Source: Sipunculus nudus (taxonomy: Eukaryota > Annelida > Sipuncula > Golfingiida > Sipunculidae). From it: 64,000 bases of DNA. The notes beneath the pieces were generated by a model. The model made no database searches and had not been told where the DNA came from. It was given only the letters and a program-made list of their open reading frames with translations. How positions within the stretch are numbered: the first letter of the stretch is position 1; each line of letters opens with the position of its first letter. Below, in pieces: positions 1 to 12,179 of this stretch. Where the stretch lies: NCBI GenBank assembly GCA_026874595.1, contig CM049317.1, forward strand, positions 16,295,382 through 16,359,381. Reading direction: 5' to 3'. The position numbers and the translations under genes are program-made.

Positions 1-1753
1 TTATTTGAAAATATTATAGACATTAAGAAATTCTAAACTTTTAAGAGATAGCCATTTAAGCACACAGTAACAGAAAGCCCCTTTAAAAACTAAATTTCAA
101 TATCTCAATATTTTTAATATATATATATATATATATTTATATTTATAAATATAATTTTAAAAAATGTCCTCTTATGTTTCTATCTACTCTCATATTAAAA
201 TTTTAATTCAAATAAAAAAATTAAAATATTTTCCAACCAGGAAGAAAACAAAAAAGGGGTTTTCATATTATAGCATGTTGCTCAACATTTATCCACTGAA
301 AGTGTCTTGATGGGAGGTTATAATAGCGTGCCTTTTCAAAATCTTATAAGGTTAATCTTATTTGAAAATGACTTGTAGCCTTACATTTGTTGCACATATA
401 AATGACGCATTTCCTATTTGTAGTCTGTGCGAATTTACTATATTGTTTGCATGCAAAGAATGAGGATCATGGTATTGTTTTTGGTTCAATGGTCAAAGAG
501 CTATTCATACCAAAAACAAACAATTCATCCATCAATTCTTTAATACAGAACTCCCAAATATGTATTGGTCTCATCTCATTTTTAACACACGCACGTATAC
601 ACATTGTCACACGTTAATGGCTTTATTTTCAAAGCGATATATCGTTTTTACATTTCTCAGGAATTAAACTAAATAAATCATCCATCTTGTTAAAAAAGAT
701 TCAATAATGAAAGGTGAGCGATAATTTGTTTGTGCCATAAATGTAATGACCGAAAATGAGAACTACCCAAAAGTGGTCCCTTGATCTTGCCACCTGTGCT
801 TGCTGTTGTTCAGGGGTTTAAATGTAGAATATGCTGAAATCTTGTTCATCATGATCTTAGTGGTTATAAAATTCGAAAACAAGAACGAAGTTCTCATAGT
901 TTTTCAAAGATGTGTATAAAAATGCCCTGAGACATCCGTTTAAAATCATCATATATTAGAGAAATTACCTCAAATGAACACCGGGGGTCCAAATGATGGC
1001 CAAAGACTATCGCCAAATATCACGTTTAAACGTTCTGACGTCACAATCAGAAACTCAGAACATGTATCGGAACAAGTCCACAATTGTGGTAGTCATTGCT
1101 AAGAGTTAAGCCCCATCAGTCAACGGAAATTGCGGGCGGAGTCGCATGTTCACGACTGATCAGGCAGGTAATGGTTTCGCTATCTGGGGCATGTAATTTA
1201 ATCCCGGTGAGATCACATTGTCAAGTTTATAAACTTTGAATTGCAGTCAGCATCTCGGTATCTTGAAAGCAAAGACATTACGACATTTGAGGTTAAAAAT
1301 TTATTTTATCACATATAATATTGAACAAAAGCAGGTTTGTTTTTTTTTTTGGTAAATGCATCTTCAAATGAATAATCTGATATACCGCTTAATATGTAAT
1401 GATAAAGAGTTCTTCACGGGATATATGTTGATCCAGCGATAAGCCCTTACAATATGAAGTCTGCATTTGTTTTTTTTAAGAAGGAAACAAAAATGGAAAA
1501 CTAATGACAACTACGAAGCACACAGTAAAACCAAAATGCCTACGAATTCCCCGAATTAAAGACACCAAAGAATTTAAGAAAATCGACAGTACTGTGATTC
1601 ATACTGACATTATTTAAAAGCATGAAATCAGTTCATATTTAAGGGCAGGGCCAATTAAATGTCCTTCTTTGATTCGGTAAAGTGTTCTTCTGAAAGCACC
1701 TTCGATGTCGTAATGTAGAACGGTGAATCTTTATTAAAGCTTTTGTGAACAGA
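1..1753. other. AT-rich flank downstream of tetraspanin A
   Basis: This stretch holds a short TA run near 114-139 and otherwise AT-rich DNA. The only open frame, at 402-617, is 71 codons with no recognisable motif and is treated as chance. Apart from a polyadenylation-like hexamer close to the tetraspanin stop codon I see nothing else here. Confidence 0.6.
1730..1735 (-). terminator. Candidate polyadenylation signal of tetraspanin A
   Basis: AATAAA on the minus strand lies 19 bases downstream of the gene A stop codon. The position is close for a 3' UTR but possible. It is a hexamer match only; longer 3' UTRs using signals further down are equally possible. Confidence 0.3.
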
Positions 1754-2128
1754 TCAGACGGCATTTACTTTATCTTTATCAATTCCTTTCATAACAACTA
1801 TGGCCGCAATGACAAATATCAGTTCAAACACAGCAATGCCGATACCGACCCCTAAAATATACCAAGAATAAAACATAGCCAAGGAGGAAACTTTGTCGTA
1901 GCATCCTTCTAAGTTAGCGTTGGTAGAGTTAGGCGTCAGAAGGCAGCCGTTTATATCCACGAATTGTAACTCGCTCAGCTTTGCTGGGAACTTGGATCTG
2001 TCCACAAATTTGCAGCATGATACCGGAACCTGGGCCTGGACGGTCACGCCACTGATGTTGTAGAATCTGGTCCATTTCGTAGCGTAGTCCATGAAATCTG
2101 TATAATTACCGTTGCCGCAACATTCCAT
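1754..2128 (-). CDS. Tetraspanin A exon 3 with stop
   Basis: The exon encodes 124 residues and a TGA stop. It starts directly after acceptor CCAG with MECCGNGNYT, the tetraspanin CCG motif, and continues through PVSCC, INGC and LEGC to membrane segment 4 and a short cytoplasmic tail ending KVNAV. Six cysteines in this exon would form the disulfides of the large extracellular loop. An open frame extends 45 bases into the intron (to 2173), but the splice acceptor and the match to B and C fix the exon at 2128. Confidence 0.92.
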   Translation of the reverse strand: MECCGNGNYTDFMDYATKWTRFYNISGVTVQAQVPVSCCKFVDRSKFPAKLSELQFVDINGCLLTPNSTNANLEGCYDKVSSLAMFYSWYILGVGIGIAVFELIFVIAAIVVMKGIDKDKVNAV

Positions 2129-3894
2129 CTGGAACGGAAATGATAATGGACTCAAGATTAAGAAAATACACACAGTTCGTTAAGGTGCATATTATGATTA
2201 TGCAATTTGCATTGATTTGGTTTTTATTTGGTGCGATATGGGCCTAGCTTAAAGCCCCCCATTCACATACATATCCTGTAGAATTTATATGTAATTGCTG
2301 GCTCATGGTGTGGATATATTAATGAGCTGTGGGTCATTCTTTTGAGGAAAAGTTCTTATAACGCGAGTGTAACGGACGTATGAGCTTGTTCATCCTGAAG
2401 TTGTTAGTAAACACGGAGCCTGTGGCACTTCTGACAAACAGAAAAAAAACATGTAACCTGAGGTGGCTGCTTGCATATGTGAGGAAGTTGAATCGTCACT
2501 AGTCACAAAACACCCTTTGCCAAATTTTGTTTCTTCTGACTTGCCGTTATGTGTCTTTGTTCAATATGTTTTGAATACTTTTGCGGGCTTCAGAATATTA
2601 TATACACGTGGATAGGAACAAATCGAACATTCTGTTTGCAGTTGGATCCACGTTTTATGGTCGGTATATTTTTAACGTTCAAGGGATTACCGTTAGTAAA
2701 TAGATGTCAAATATCAGAATAGGCTGCTTTACCCCAACAGTCCCTTTTGTTTAAAAGGATATTTCATCGGAAGGTCATTGTTGGCCCCGGAATGCAACTG
2801 GCGATTAGGGAAAGGCTAGTCAACAGAAATCGAGGCACATTCAGTCCATCTCAGGTGAATTTGTGACACGTCTCAAGAACTAACTGCGTTGTTTACAAAA
2901 CTTACGTTATATGCAGTGGCGCTTTCGTCCGACCTGAGTTTCTCACCAACATTTAAACCAGCCTTTTAAGGTATTCCCAGACGAGAGCTTGTTCTGAATT
3001 CATTCTCTGCTCAATCCTAACCATTTAAGCTTCCAAATTATTAAGTTTCTGAATCAAAAAGTGGAGTTTACCTTAAATAACTCCCATAACATCTTTCATG
3101 CTCGGAGCAGCGATCTCGCCCGTTGATTGCATGTAACTAAGGATACCACGGTCGCTTAACACTTCCGGTGCTAGCGTGTCCCTCTAACCTCTGAAAATTT
3201 CTAGTCGCATGACTACAGCGATTTTCATAAAATTATGCAACCTAACAATAAAATTATAAGGTAATGATGCACAAGGTTTCATTTAAGGACATGAAAACCG
3301 AGAAAGCCAACAACTAAAAAGTCCAAAATCCCCTTAAACTACCATCAAGCTGTTCAGAATGTAGTGGCGCCGCGAAACCTTTTTTTCAGAGCAGTTGACC
3401 TAATTTAAGCCACTGGAAGTTCGTTAAATACCTGTTCATTCAATGCTGAGAGAGATGCTAACAGATTGACTGCCTATGCAATGGCGAAAGCTCACACGAG
3501 AGCTAAAACCTTACATATGAATAGTTTTCATTGTGGGACTAGTTTACCAAGCTGATAAGCCTGCAGTTTGGTTCAAGACAGTATACATAATCTCATGCGA
3601 CTTTACTTGAACGTTACACCAGTCACCTGTGGAAAACTAAAGCTTAGACTGGGTCAGTCGCACTTGTTCCAAAGTGCCCCTGAGTCATCAGTTAAATTAC
3701 CCAAAGGATGGCAGTAACGTGACTTGCGACATAAGAAGAACCAGCGGCCTTGTTTCAGACCGTGTTATGCCAACCGAGGCATTCTCATGCGCCTTGTTTC
3801 ACATCGGGCTGGTTCGTCTGGTTTCTTTTATGCCTGATTTAATCTCTAGAATTGCTTGATTCAGGAGTGCTAGAAAACAGCAAAACCTTGTGTA

Positions 3895-4310
3895 GATTTT
3901 TGTATTTTTTTGTTGTTGGAGGTAACCGCCTCAAGTTTTTAATGTCAACTTAACTAAGTATATGTACATCTGCAGATTTTGATTCCGGTTCCGGACTTAA
4001 TGACAAGTCAGTATCACACGCTTCCTCTCATTTTATATCCTGGTGTTAACCAGGCCCGGTGAATACCGCACCTGTGGACCCTGGATGTGTAAGCTGGGGC
4101 AAAGCTATGTCAAACCACAAAAAAACCCAAAAAAACGAAAGGCGCATTCGTTTGTGAGTGAAACACGGCCGTCGGCAGTGGCGTTCCCATTAAACGTGCA
4201 GAGCGCTCACCCTGGGTGGGGATCGACAGTGAAAATCTCACAGCCACAGCTGAGATTTGAACTCCAAGAAGCCTTTGCAAAGGAAGACCTCATTGAGCGA
4301 GCTTTCATAC
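3895..4310 (-). repeat. tRNA-derived SINE (family S), intron 2 of tetraspanin A
   Basis: Read on the minus strand, the element begins with a tRNA-like head (GCTCGCTCAATGAGG, then a B-box-like GAGTTCAAATCTC). It passes through a central body and ends in an A-rich tail, seen as the T-rich run near 3897 on the plus strand. The body (TGGTGTTAACCAGGCCCGGTG, GGAGGTAACCGCCTC on the plus strand) recurs at 16.8 kb and 50.6 kb, and its head-side body at 13.5 kb. The family is not one I can name. The 98-codon frame inside it is not a gene. Confidence 0.6.
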
Positions 4311-4662
4311 CGAGTTTTATATTCCCCTTAGCATTATAGTATACATTAAAATACCATTTAATCTTAAAACCTGTAGGTGTATAAGCTGGTTGAGGTTGAA
4401 AGATAATTAGTAAAATTTGTGAGGACTATAAAGAAAGCAAAAATAATAAGATTCTTATTACCAAAAAATGTAATGTTTTCCTGAATTGTGTACATTTAAC
4501 CAGAATGCCTCATGTTTTAACATCTGCCTCTTAAGGCCATAGATTGCAATCTTTACCTATCCACAAAGTCTTATTTTAAGATACATATATAATTATAAGA
4601 TGAAATATGTAATATATACATGTAAACAGCCAATTCTACGATAACATCAATATTTTACCGAC

Positions 4663-4872
4663 CGTAACATGTGCGAAGTCCCAGGCAATGGAGAAAGGTT
4701 CTGAACTCTCGGATGTGATTTTGCCCTCACTAGACCGTAAACCCTCGTATGTCTCCGCGATGGTCTGGTTTAAATAGTTCCTGAAGGACGTTTCGATTTG
4801 GCCGCGGAAGAAATAGGCAATGATTGCAGCTGCTATCTCCAGTATCAGTAAAGATGCAACAGTTACAGCATA
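4663..4872 (-). CDS. Tetraspanin A exon 2
   Basis: The exon has 210 bases, 70 codons and phase 0 at both ends. It follows an acceptor ending TTTCCAG and opens with YAVTVASLL. It covers membrane segment 3, then FFRGQIET, the sequon NQT, SSEPFSIAWDF and AHVT, which is the first part of the large extracellular loop. The donor reads GTCGGT, weaker than the GTGAGT of the paralogues, but it gives exactly the length and frame seen in B and C. It contains no methionine start, so a simple ORF scan misses it. Confidence 0.88.
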
Positions 4873-5411
4873 CTGGAAATGAAAATGAGGAACAGATTAA
4901 TACATACAAGTTCATGGCAGGGTTTTGTGCCATTCATGACATTCTCTTGTTGTATTTCATGTATTTATTATCACCCATGAAATCAAGATATTGTTACTCT
5001 AGAGCAGAGGAGAAAATGTTTGTTGTGGCCTTAACATTTTCTTATTTTCAATGTGAGACTATTCTCCCCCTATCATCTAATTGGAATTAGGAAAGTCCCA
5101 ATCGAAGGTGATCTGTTTCAGCTTTAGAGGGGTTGTTTAATTTTGTTCATTTTACTTCATTATATGATATGGTAATGTGTCATAATATAAATATTTGATT
5201 AGAGGGAAAACAAAGGGTGAAGAAGTGTTCATATTATAAACAGATATTGTGTAATCGGAAATGGTCAGGGACCAAGGACCAAATTTGATCCTCTTAGTCA
5301 AACAGTCCGAAATATCGCTCGTCCTGTCGGACGCTTGGACCCCAAGAACCGAGCGTCTGTGCCAGGTTTCGAGGTTTACAGAAGCTTACCCCAACATTTT
5401 TAAGCCGTGAG

Positions 5412-5412
<1 letters not shown>

Positions 5413-5478
<66 letters not shown>
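5413..5478. repeat. (TA)n microsatellite in intron 1 of tetraspanin A
   Basis: An uninterrupted run of more than 30 TA dinucleotides, in the first intron of gene A. Confidence 0.95.
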
Positions 5479-5479
<1 letters not shown>

Positions 5480-6603
5480 TTTATTAAAGATCAAGGTCTT
5501 TAGATATCCTTAGATTTTTTTTTTTAGTCTTATCAGTCCTTTTTTTCATATAAGCGTACTACAGAGTGAAAGCATTTTTGTGCTCACTTTTTATTTTAGA
5601 GATAGGTGAAGTTGATTATAAAGTATAATTTTACAGTAGATATTCAGTATAAATAAGTAAATGCTGTTTTATATTGAAATGGCTTGAATTGGTGAAAGGA
5701 AAAATTACAAGCCTTGTGAAAACTTATATAACTTGAACCTTTACTGTTTAACGGCACTTATACATTTTCAATCCACCCCCTCTATAAAAACGGAAACTGA
5801 ACAATGTCAGCTAAAAAAAAACTCGATATTTCCCCAAAGAAGTCTAAATTTTCAAAAGTCTTTTCAATTGTCCATTTTTGGAGAGATAGGTCCTTTATAG
5901 ACAGAGTGTCCGTCTCTATACAGAGACGGAGAGCACTGCATGCATTCTGGTGGTACCCTGTCTGATATTACTAAATGTCTCTCCTCTGGAAAAATAAATA
6001 AACATAATTTAGCTAACATACACTTAACTTTGACTCCTTACTTGTTCCTGGCTCAAATAAGAAAATGAAACATATTATCCAGGTGCAAAGTTAAGAAGCG
6101 ATGCTGGCAGGTTTCTAACCAAACATGACATGTTGCTTTAAGGTCGAGGACACAGGGAGAAGCCAGTTTTTCAAAGTCCTTCCTCTGATTGCCCCTTTGG
6201 TTTCAGGCTCATTCATCATGGAAATCTAAGCATAAGATTTACTGTCTGGTCCCTAAAATAGAGCCATCTAGTGACTAAAACAAAAATATGGGGACAAAGC
6301 AATGGCTCGAAGCAAGGCTAGTAGCTACCTACAAATTTTCTTGTGTTCACTTATTAGAAATGGTTCTTACACCCAGGTTAAGACCCACGTTTGTTTATTT
6401 AAAGCTAATTATCTGATTTTTTTCTAAATATCTGTGTCCTCGCTCGCACACCAATATTTTCAATAGAGTGCTCGTAAGCCTCACTGGGAGGCTTACTATG
6501 TAGGCTAGGTCCCTTACCGCTTGGTGTTTTCTCTGACTCAACGGGAATTGAAGGTTATGTGAATGAATTGAAGGTTATGTGAATAAGGTATGTATATACT
6601 CAC

Positions 6604-6891
6604 TATACACAGGAAGACCTTGACCTCTTTCACTGCGCCGACACATCCAAGGAAAGCGATGAGAAGAATAATTGCACCAGCAGCTATGAAGGCGTAAGCG
6701 CTGGTCTCCAGTAAAGACGGCATATTGAGCGCGTCGGAGATCGAACTCGCACCCGCTAACCGTAACAAGTTCGTCAACTGTGCTTTGTCCACCAAAACGA
6801 AGATCCCCAGTCCAACGGCTGCCGCCCCGAGCAGGAAAAAAATCATGTTAAACACCACCAGCCAAATGGTAGCAATAGTTTTGTTGCACAT
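6604..6891 (-). CDS. Tetraspanin A exon 1
   Basis: The exon encodes 96 residues, from MCNK through membrane segment 1, the short extracellular loop (LTNLLRLAGASS is shared with B and C) and membrane segment 2 with its GCVGA signature. It ends at donor GTGAGT (6598-6603) in phase 0, exactly as in B and C. The reading frame stays open upstream to a methionine at 6978. I reject that start because the two paralogues begin at the equivalent of 6891, and because the initiator-like TCAGT at 6933-6937 would leave 6978 outside the transcript. Confidence 0.9.
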
Positions 6892-6932
6892 GATGTTTCG
6901 CGTAAAATCAGGTTTCTTGAAGTTTGGTCGAT

Positions 6933-7095
6933 ACTGAAAAATGCCCTTGTAGTCCACGGAGTTATTTTCTGTCCACACCTTACCCCAGTACCCCTTTATG
7001 ATGGGTTAAAATTTCACGCGGCGTGACCCTGGCTGATTTGAACCCGAAGTTTCCAATGTGCGAGTTTTAACTGCACCAAGTGGCGTTAATTACAA
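6933..7095 (-). promoter_or_regulatory. Putative promoter of tetraspanin A
   Basis: On the minus strand, 44 bases upstream of the ATG, TCAGTATCGACCAA resembles the gene C initiator region TCAGTATCACCAA. A CATAAAGG at 6993-7000 sits in a context like the TATA box of gene C (ACCCATCATAAAG against AACCATTATAAAT). AAAATAA at 6962-6968 is an alternative at about the right 30-bp spacing. Further up, 7082-7095 (TTGTAATTAACGCC on the minus strand) differs by one base from 28004-28017 upstream of gene C. The distances are less regular than in B and C, so the exact start site is uncertain. Confidence 0.4.
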
Positions 7096-8088
7096 TGGTG
7101 CATAATTGTGTCCGCCTCCACGCTTCACTGACCAAACCGCTCACTGTTTGACGGACAGCATTTGACGCTAATTGTGTGTTTCATTTGTACCCTCCTTTTA
7201 CAACAGAGGAAATTAGCCATCGTGGCACCTGCGGAAAAATGCAGAACCCAGCCCTACACAGATCCTTTTAACAAAGTAACCTTATTTATTTCAGATACAC
7301 AGGATTATTATCATATTGAAGTGATTGATAAAAATTCATTCGTACAGATATACATTCGAACAAAATTCTAAGGCTTGTTTGAATATCCTTTTGATATTAT
7401 TTCTGTTAAATAGCGTTCATTTTGACAGCAATATCGTCATCAGTGCTAAAATGTCCCTTAAAGAATCTTTATATTATGAAATTGATTGTCTTATACCCAT
7501 TTTACTCATCTCCTTGAACAGGTATATGAGTATGCCCAGAGTGAAAGTAAATTTTACACATAACCAGCAGTGATACAGGGATGAACATGATGCGAGATGC
7601 AAACTCCGTCGCCACTATACGGTGGTAAAGTAGTTAACATATATTAATACATTTCCAATATGGTTAAGGTCTCCCTCAAGCCGTCCCTTATCTGTATTCA
7701 CCTTGCTAATATAAACAGAAGAAAAAATCCTTGCGCTCATTCAAGAAATGGCTTTTTCTTGTATTTAAATCACTCACATTGATGTTGCGCGGGCCCCTTG
7801 ACAGGTGTTTTATGCTTCTCATCAATTCTGGGCATCACGCGTGACCCTAGATTCCTTCTATGAATCTGATGGTACCCGACAGCAGCATAAAAAGATATAA
7901 CAAAAAGCCCTGCCTGGTTTAGGTTAGGAAGATTACATTCCCTTCAATTATTTGTAACATCGTCTTTATATTTTGCTCGATCGCTGACCAGCATGACAAA
8001 TTGCCTGGGTCTGGGCAGGTGAATCCCACAGAAGTAAAACAGGGCAAACATATACATGACCAAAGTTACAATGCCAGCTAACCTATAT
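7096..8088. other. Intergenic, nothing recognised
   Basis: Ordinary AT-rich DNA between the gene A promoter and an R1 repeat. The short open frames here lack motifs, length and splice context. Confidence 0.5.
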
Positions 8089-8386
8089 TTGCCTCCGCCA
8101 GGACAGTATTCGTTCATCCCCGATCGTGTGTGTGTGTGTGTGTGTGTGTGTACATGTATTAACATCATGAATTTTACGGGGCATTTCGGGCCAGTGAAGA
8201 AACGTTTCGAATTTGGTGTGGATCCGGCACATGGTCCGTATTCAGGAACGTCAACAAGGGATATTAACGCATGTACAGTCACGTATGCACGAATGAACCT
8301 GGTAAATTGGATCGAATAAATGATACAAACACGAATTTTGGAGCTTTCCACAATAGGGCCCCTCGCATGGCAGAGGCTTGCATTCC
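8089..8386 (+). repeat. R1 dispersed repeat, copy 1
   Basis: The element starts GCCTCCGCCAGGACAG and ends GGCAGAGGCTTGCATTCC, which is an imperfect inverted match to the start. The interior has CATTTCGGGCCAGTGAAGAA, GGTGTGGATCCGG and CACGTATGCACGAATGAACC, all recurring in the other R1 copies. A (GT)n tract replaces the usual TGTGTTTGTTCACAACA segment near 8126-8151. It is probably a short non-autonomous element with terminal inverted repeats. The frames on both strands are incidental. Confidence 0.65.
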
Positions 8387-10203
8387 TAAGAATTTCTTGT
8401 TCAGTTTGTTTTTTATATATACATAAAATGTCACATTCCCCACATGTTTAGATTAATGGAGAAACCACAGTTAGAGCACTCTTCGTTCCAGCCAATACAC
8501 ATTCTGTAAATTCCAAACTACTCAATCCTGCCTTCATAATAATTTGTTTGTGTCTGGATTTAATATCACGTCTCACTGAACGTGGGTCCTCACGGACTCT
8601 ATTATTCAGGGGACTCAGTATTACATCACATTGGTATGACTGTACCGGGTCGATCGGCATATCCCTAATGCGGTTGTCGTGCTACATTCAATTTAGAACC
8701 CTTCCACTTAACCACTAATGAAGGATATAACTGGTTGCTTACTTAGTTATTCCGTATCAATGTGATGTTAAGCCCAGTTGTGCTGAGAACCCAGGCAATG
8801 AGTTTATACAAATATGGTGTGAACATATCAAGAAAATATAAATAGAAATATATATGAATCGAAATATATATACAACTGCTTTGGTATGACTTTATCAAAG
8901 AAAAACATGAGCTGAAGCCACGGCTAATAACAAAACATCTGTATTTCGGGAGTCACCCCTTATTGGATATTAAATATGAAGTTGTAAGCATTTTTTTTCT
9001 TTTTACCACACCTCTGTTTCCAGTTTCTATTATATCACACACCTATATAATATATATAATACTCCAGATGAACAGATGCGTCACCTGATATATTAAACTT
9101 ATATCATTCCACAGGTGTATCAATGTTAAAGCATGTTAATGAACGATGCACGACGGACTGCGCATAGAACTATATTACACCTTTGATGTTCCATACAAGT
9201 AATTTAACAATTAATTAATACTAATTTGTGCACAAAGCTTCACCTGTCTCCAGATAGGAAAATAATGGGTGTTCAGTAATACTAATTCTTATGGGATTAA
9301 TTTACATTATTGAACATCTGATATATTAGCAACCCTAAGAACCAAAGATATCAATATATTGTTGGGTGAGTGGATTATGGTACAGTCTCTTTGGAATGGG
9401 ATGCAGGTAATATGTAATATACCTTTGTGTATATACTATATATATGTATGTGTGTGTGTGTTTATATATATGTGTGTGTGTGCAAATAATGCACGCTCTG
9501 TTCGGATTTTGTTCTTCTGTCATGTGATTATTCCACATTATTCGGCATTCAGGCATGGAGTTTAAAAAATGGATGAATCCACACATGACAAGTAAATAGG
9601 TAGTGAGGAAAGTCTTAAATGGAAGCCCTTATCATCCATCAAATTCACTTTCATAATGTTCATTTTTATCTATTTACAAAGTTAAAGCCCAATTAAAAAA
9701 ATATCTTATTATGTTAGGATGTATTATACCATAGAATTATAATATACAACGAAAAACATCGACTCTGCTTAAACCAGATTACCATGCAATGACAACAGTA
9801 ATCACTGTGCACTTAACCAATATAAGTTACTGCCAAGGGTACTATAAAATATCATTTCTTGGGAAATCAGAATATTAATCTTTATTGGACAAATAAATCC
9901 CAGCAAACATGTACTCGTAAGATGTAAGTTAAATGTATAGAAATGAACATAATATAACATACGACTATGAATATAGATATGATAAATAAAATCGATAATA
10001 TAATTTATGGATAATGTGATATTCCCGAAGAGCTTGCAACTTGCAAAGAAAGTGACACACCGTTAATGTTAGCTAGTCCGAAGTTTTTCTGTTATGATAC
10101 ATAACAAATAAAGATGTCAGGGATCCCCAAAAAGCCTGGTGGCCTACCCCCAACCCAGTGTGACATTAAACATGCCTTCTATGTCATGAATATGTCGCTC
10201 TTA
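8387..10203. other. Intergenic with TG/TA microsatellites
   Basis: AT-rich DNA. The only structure seen is a compound TATATG/TGTG tract at about 9430-9482. No supported gene. Confidence 0.5.
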
Positions 10204-10512
10204 GCCTCCGCAAGGTGGGTATGCGTTCATTCCCGTTCGTATGTGCTTTTCGTTTGAGTGTTTCTTCACAACAAAACTTACGGAATCATAAACGGAATCT
10301 CATGAAATGATCAGGACATTTCGGGAATTCGCCAAAGCAGAATCGATTAGATTCTGATGTGGATCCGGAAGATGATCCGGATCCAGGAACACCATCAAAG
10401 AAAATTCTCAAATGTTCATTTACTTATGCACGAATGAACCGTTTGAATATGGGTCTCATAAGTGAATACAAACCAGATTTTTTTAAACCTAAGTCTCTTA
10501 TACTTTCCCACA
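10204..10512 (+). repeat. R1 dispersed repeat, copy 2
   Basis: It starts GCCTCCGCAAGGTGGGTATG and carries the family hallmarks CGTTCATTCCCGTTCGTATG, TTCTTCACAACAAAACTTAC and a pair of GATCCGGA motifs around 10,370-10,385. The right end is degraded: a T-rich stretch replaces the usual terminal inverted repeat. Confidence 0.6.
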
Positions 10513-11090
10513 AGTGTATATATATACTTCGCGTAACGAGCTTCTGCTGTGCCCGGGCAACGCCCCTAATTTTGAGTTTATAGTGTACACTTTTTTCTAC
10601 GAGCATATGTGCAGACCATTGATGGTTTCTGTTGTCTTCGGTTCCAACAAACTCCGAGTTTTATCAGTTAAATGAAATAAATCAGATGTCAGAGACCCAG
10701 ATACAGGTGTGGCATGTTAATATTTACTTTTATCTATGGAGATATAAATATAATAATATTTTTTTTGTTGATATAACGTTCCCGAACACTTAGTGTTAAT
10801 AGTCGCCATTAGATGTCGCCAGTGTGGCGGAATAGGTTGATTGTATTTATTACAGATGTATGTAGCCTGGCTTCGTAGGTATGAATTAAATTAATAGTTC
10901 TCAGCCAATATGTTACTATTGCATTTGCCTCTTTATTGGGATAAATCAATAATATATGATACTTTGTACCAAGCACAGTATGAGCAATAAGCAATATTGT
11001 TTTTCCTGTGGGAGGGGTTAGGAAATCAATTGCGTCTATAGATGAACGCGCAGAAATACTTTATATAGTTATATTACATATTTTCCTTAT

Positions 11091-11387
11091 TGCCTCTGGC
11101 AGAATGGTATGCGTCTGTTCTCGTTAGTGATTGTGTGTTTCTTCACAACATAACTCACACGATCACGGAACCTTATGAAAAGTTCAGCGCAGAAATCAAT
11201 AAGATTGTGGTGTGGGTTCTGCTCATGATCCGGATCCATGGAGGACTTCGAGGAATATTCACAATTGTGAGTCATATAATTTTATGTCCTATTGATCACA
11301 GGAATACGGGCCGAATAAGTGAATAAAAACACGGGTTGTTGAGTACCCCACATTGAGGGCCTCCCACGTGACGGAGGCCTGTATTCC
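11091..11387 (+). repeat. R1 dispersed repeat, copy 3
   Basis: It starts TGCCTCTGGCAGAATGGTAT and ends GACGGAGGCCTGTATTCC, which pair as imperfect terminal inverted repeats. The interior has TTCTTCACAACATAACTCAC, GATCCGGATCC and ACGGGCCGAATAAGTGAAT. Both ends are preserved, so this is a good reference copy for the family. Confidence 0.65.
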
Positions 11388-11950
11388 TAAGAATTCATGT
11401 TCTAGTTGTCAAATATAATGACTAATGGTCCTGCAGTACTAAATTTTGTGTTAAAATGTTACCTTCGTGAGATCTTTGACAGGGGAGTAACTTTAACACC
11501 AATACACACGCCTGATCATGTATAATATCAGTTGAAACCTCTACGATGAACTTCAAGGCAAACGAACTGGTTTTAAAGAGAAAATGTGTTCAATACTTCG
11601 TATTAGAAGTCCACTTCGTCCAAGCAAAACAATATCGTTCTACAGACCCTGGGAACAACAAATATTACGTGGAATCTTATTTTTAATATTTATTCATTAT
11701 CGGTATTTTTAAGAAATTTCTGTCATAGCGCAAATTATCAATATGGTCTCAGAGGACCTCATCTTCATTTAAAAAAAATAATATATGATCCACGATAAAT
11801 TTGAGCGACGAATCGGTCGACCAATTATTTTTTGTCCTTAACAAAGTCTAAACTGTCAGCTTATCTTGAAATGCTGACGGGACCGGTCGGATCGGCTTCC
11901 AATTTATGTAAATGGAAACTAGATAATACAATATGCATAATCATATCATG
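11388..11950. other. Intergenic, nothing recognised
   Basis: AT-rich upstream flank of tetraspanin B. No gene or repeat identified. Confidence 0.45.
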
Positions 11951-11953
11951 GAC

Positions 11954-12101
11954 TGTAATTAAGAACACCTGGCGTTGCCCGTAGTCGCGTCACTGTCACA
12001 AACCAAAACAATTAATTAGGCCTTCCAGGAGGGATCATGTTTAAACTGGCCCCAGGGACAAACATCTTTATAAACAACAGATTTTTGAGCTTACGATCAG
12101 T
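11954..12101 (+). promoter_or_regulatory. Putative promoter of tetraspanin B
   Basis: Reading toward the gene: TGTAATTAA (11954-11962); a block around 11994-12021 reading GTCACAAACC then AACAATTAATTAGGCC; TATAAA at 12069-12074; and TCAGT at 12097-12101. The TATA start and the initiator A are 30 bp apart, the standard spacing. The same order, with near-identical words, is found upstream of tetraspanin C. TAATTA cores are typical homeodomain binding sites, so regulation by a homeobox factor is a reasonable inference, not shown. Confidence 0.65.
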
Positions 12102-12179
12102 GTTGCCAAGCCATAGCTACAGTATACAGTTTGCTTTAGAACTTAAGCAAAGGGACATTTTATGTTAGCTAAAGGCAAA

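Larger units (their letters stand above)
1754..6891 (-). other. Tetraspanin gene A locus (three exons, 290 aa)
   Basis: This is a complete tetraspanin gene on the minus strand, with exons at 6604-6891, 4663-4872 and 1754-2128. Tetraspanins are four-pass membrane scaffold proteins that organise receptors, integrins and proteases into surface or vesicle microdomains. The predicted protein has membrane segments at about residues 10-35, 66-90, 94-120 and 254-278. The large extracellular loop carries CCG at 169-171, PVSCC with cysteines 204 and 205, and cysteines 228 and 242, so six cysteines in all. N-glycosylation sequons lie at about 131, 174, 190 and 233. The start MCNK matches MCSK in the two paralogues and places cysteine at residue 2, a plausible palmitoylation site. 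Intron 1 (1,731 bp) contains a long TA microsatellite and intron 2 (2,534 bp) a SINE. The orthologue and partner proteins cannot be told from sequence alone. Confidence 0.9.

Noticed and set aside
4043-4339. 98-codon plus-strand frame
   Set aside because: It lies wholly in a family S SINE within an intron of tetraspanin A.
7944-8351. 135-codon minus-strand frame with a His-Thr run
   Set aside because: It spans an R1 repeat and its GT microsatellite. It has no domain and no splice context.
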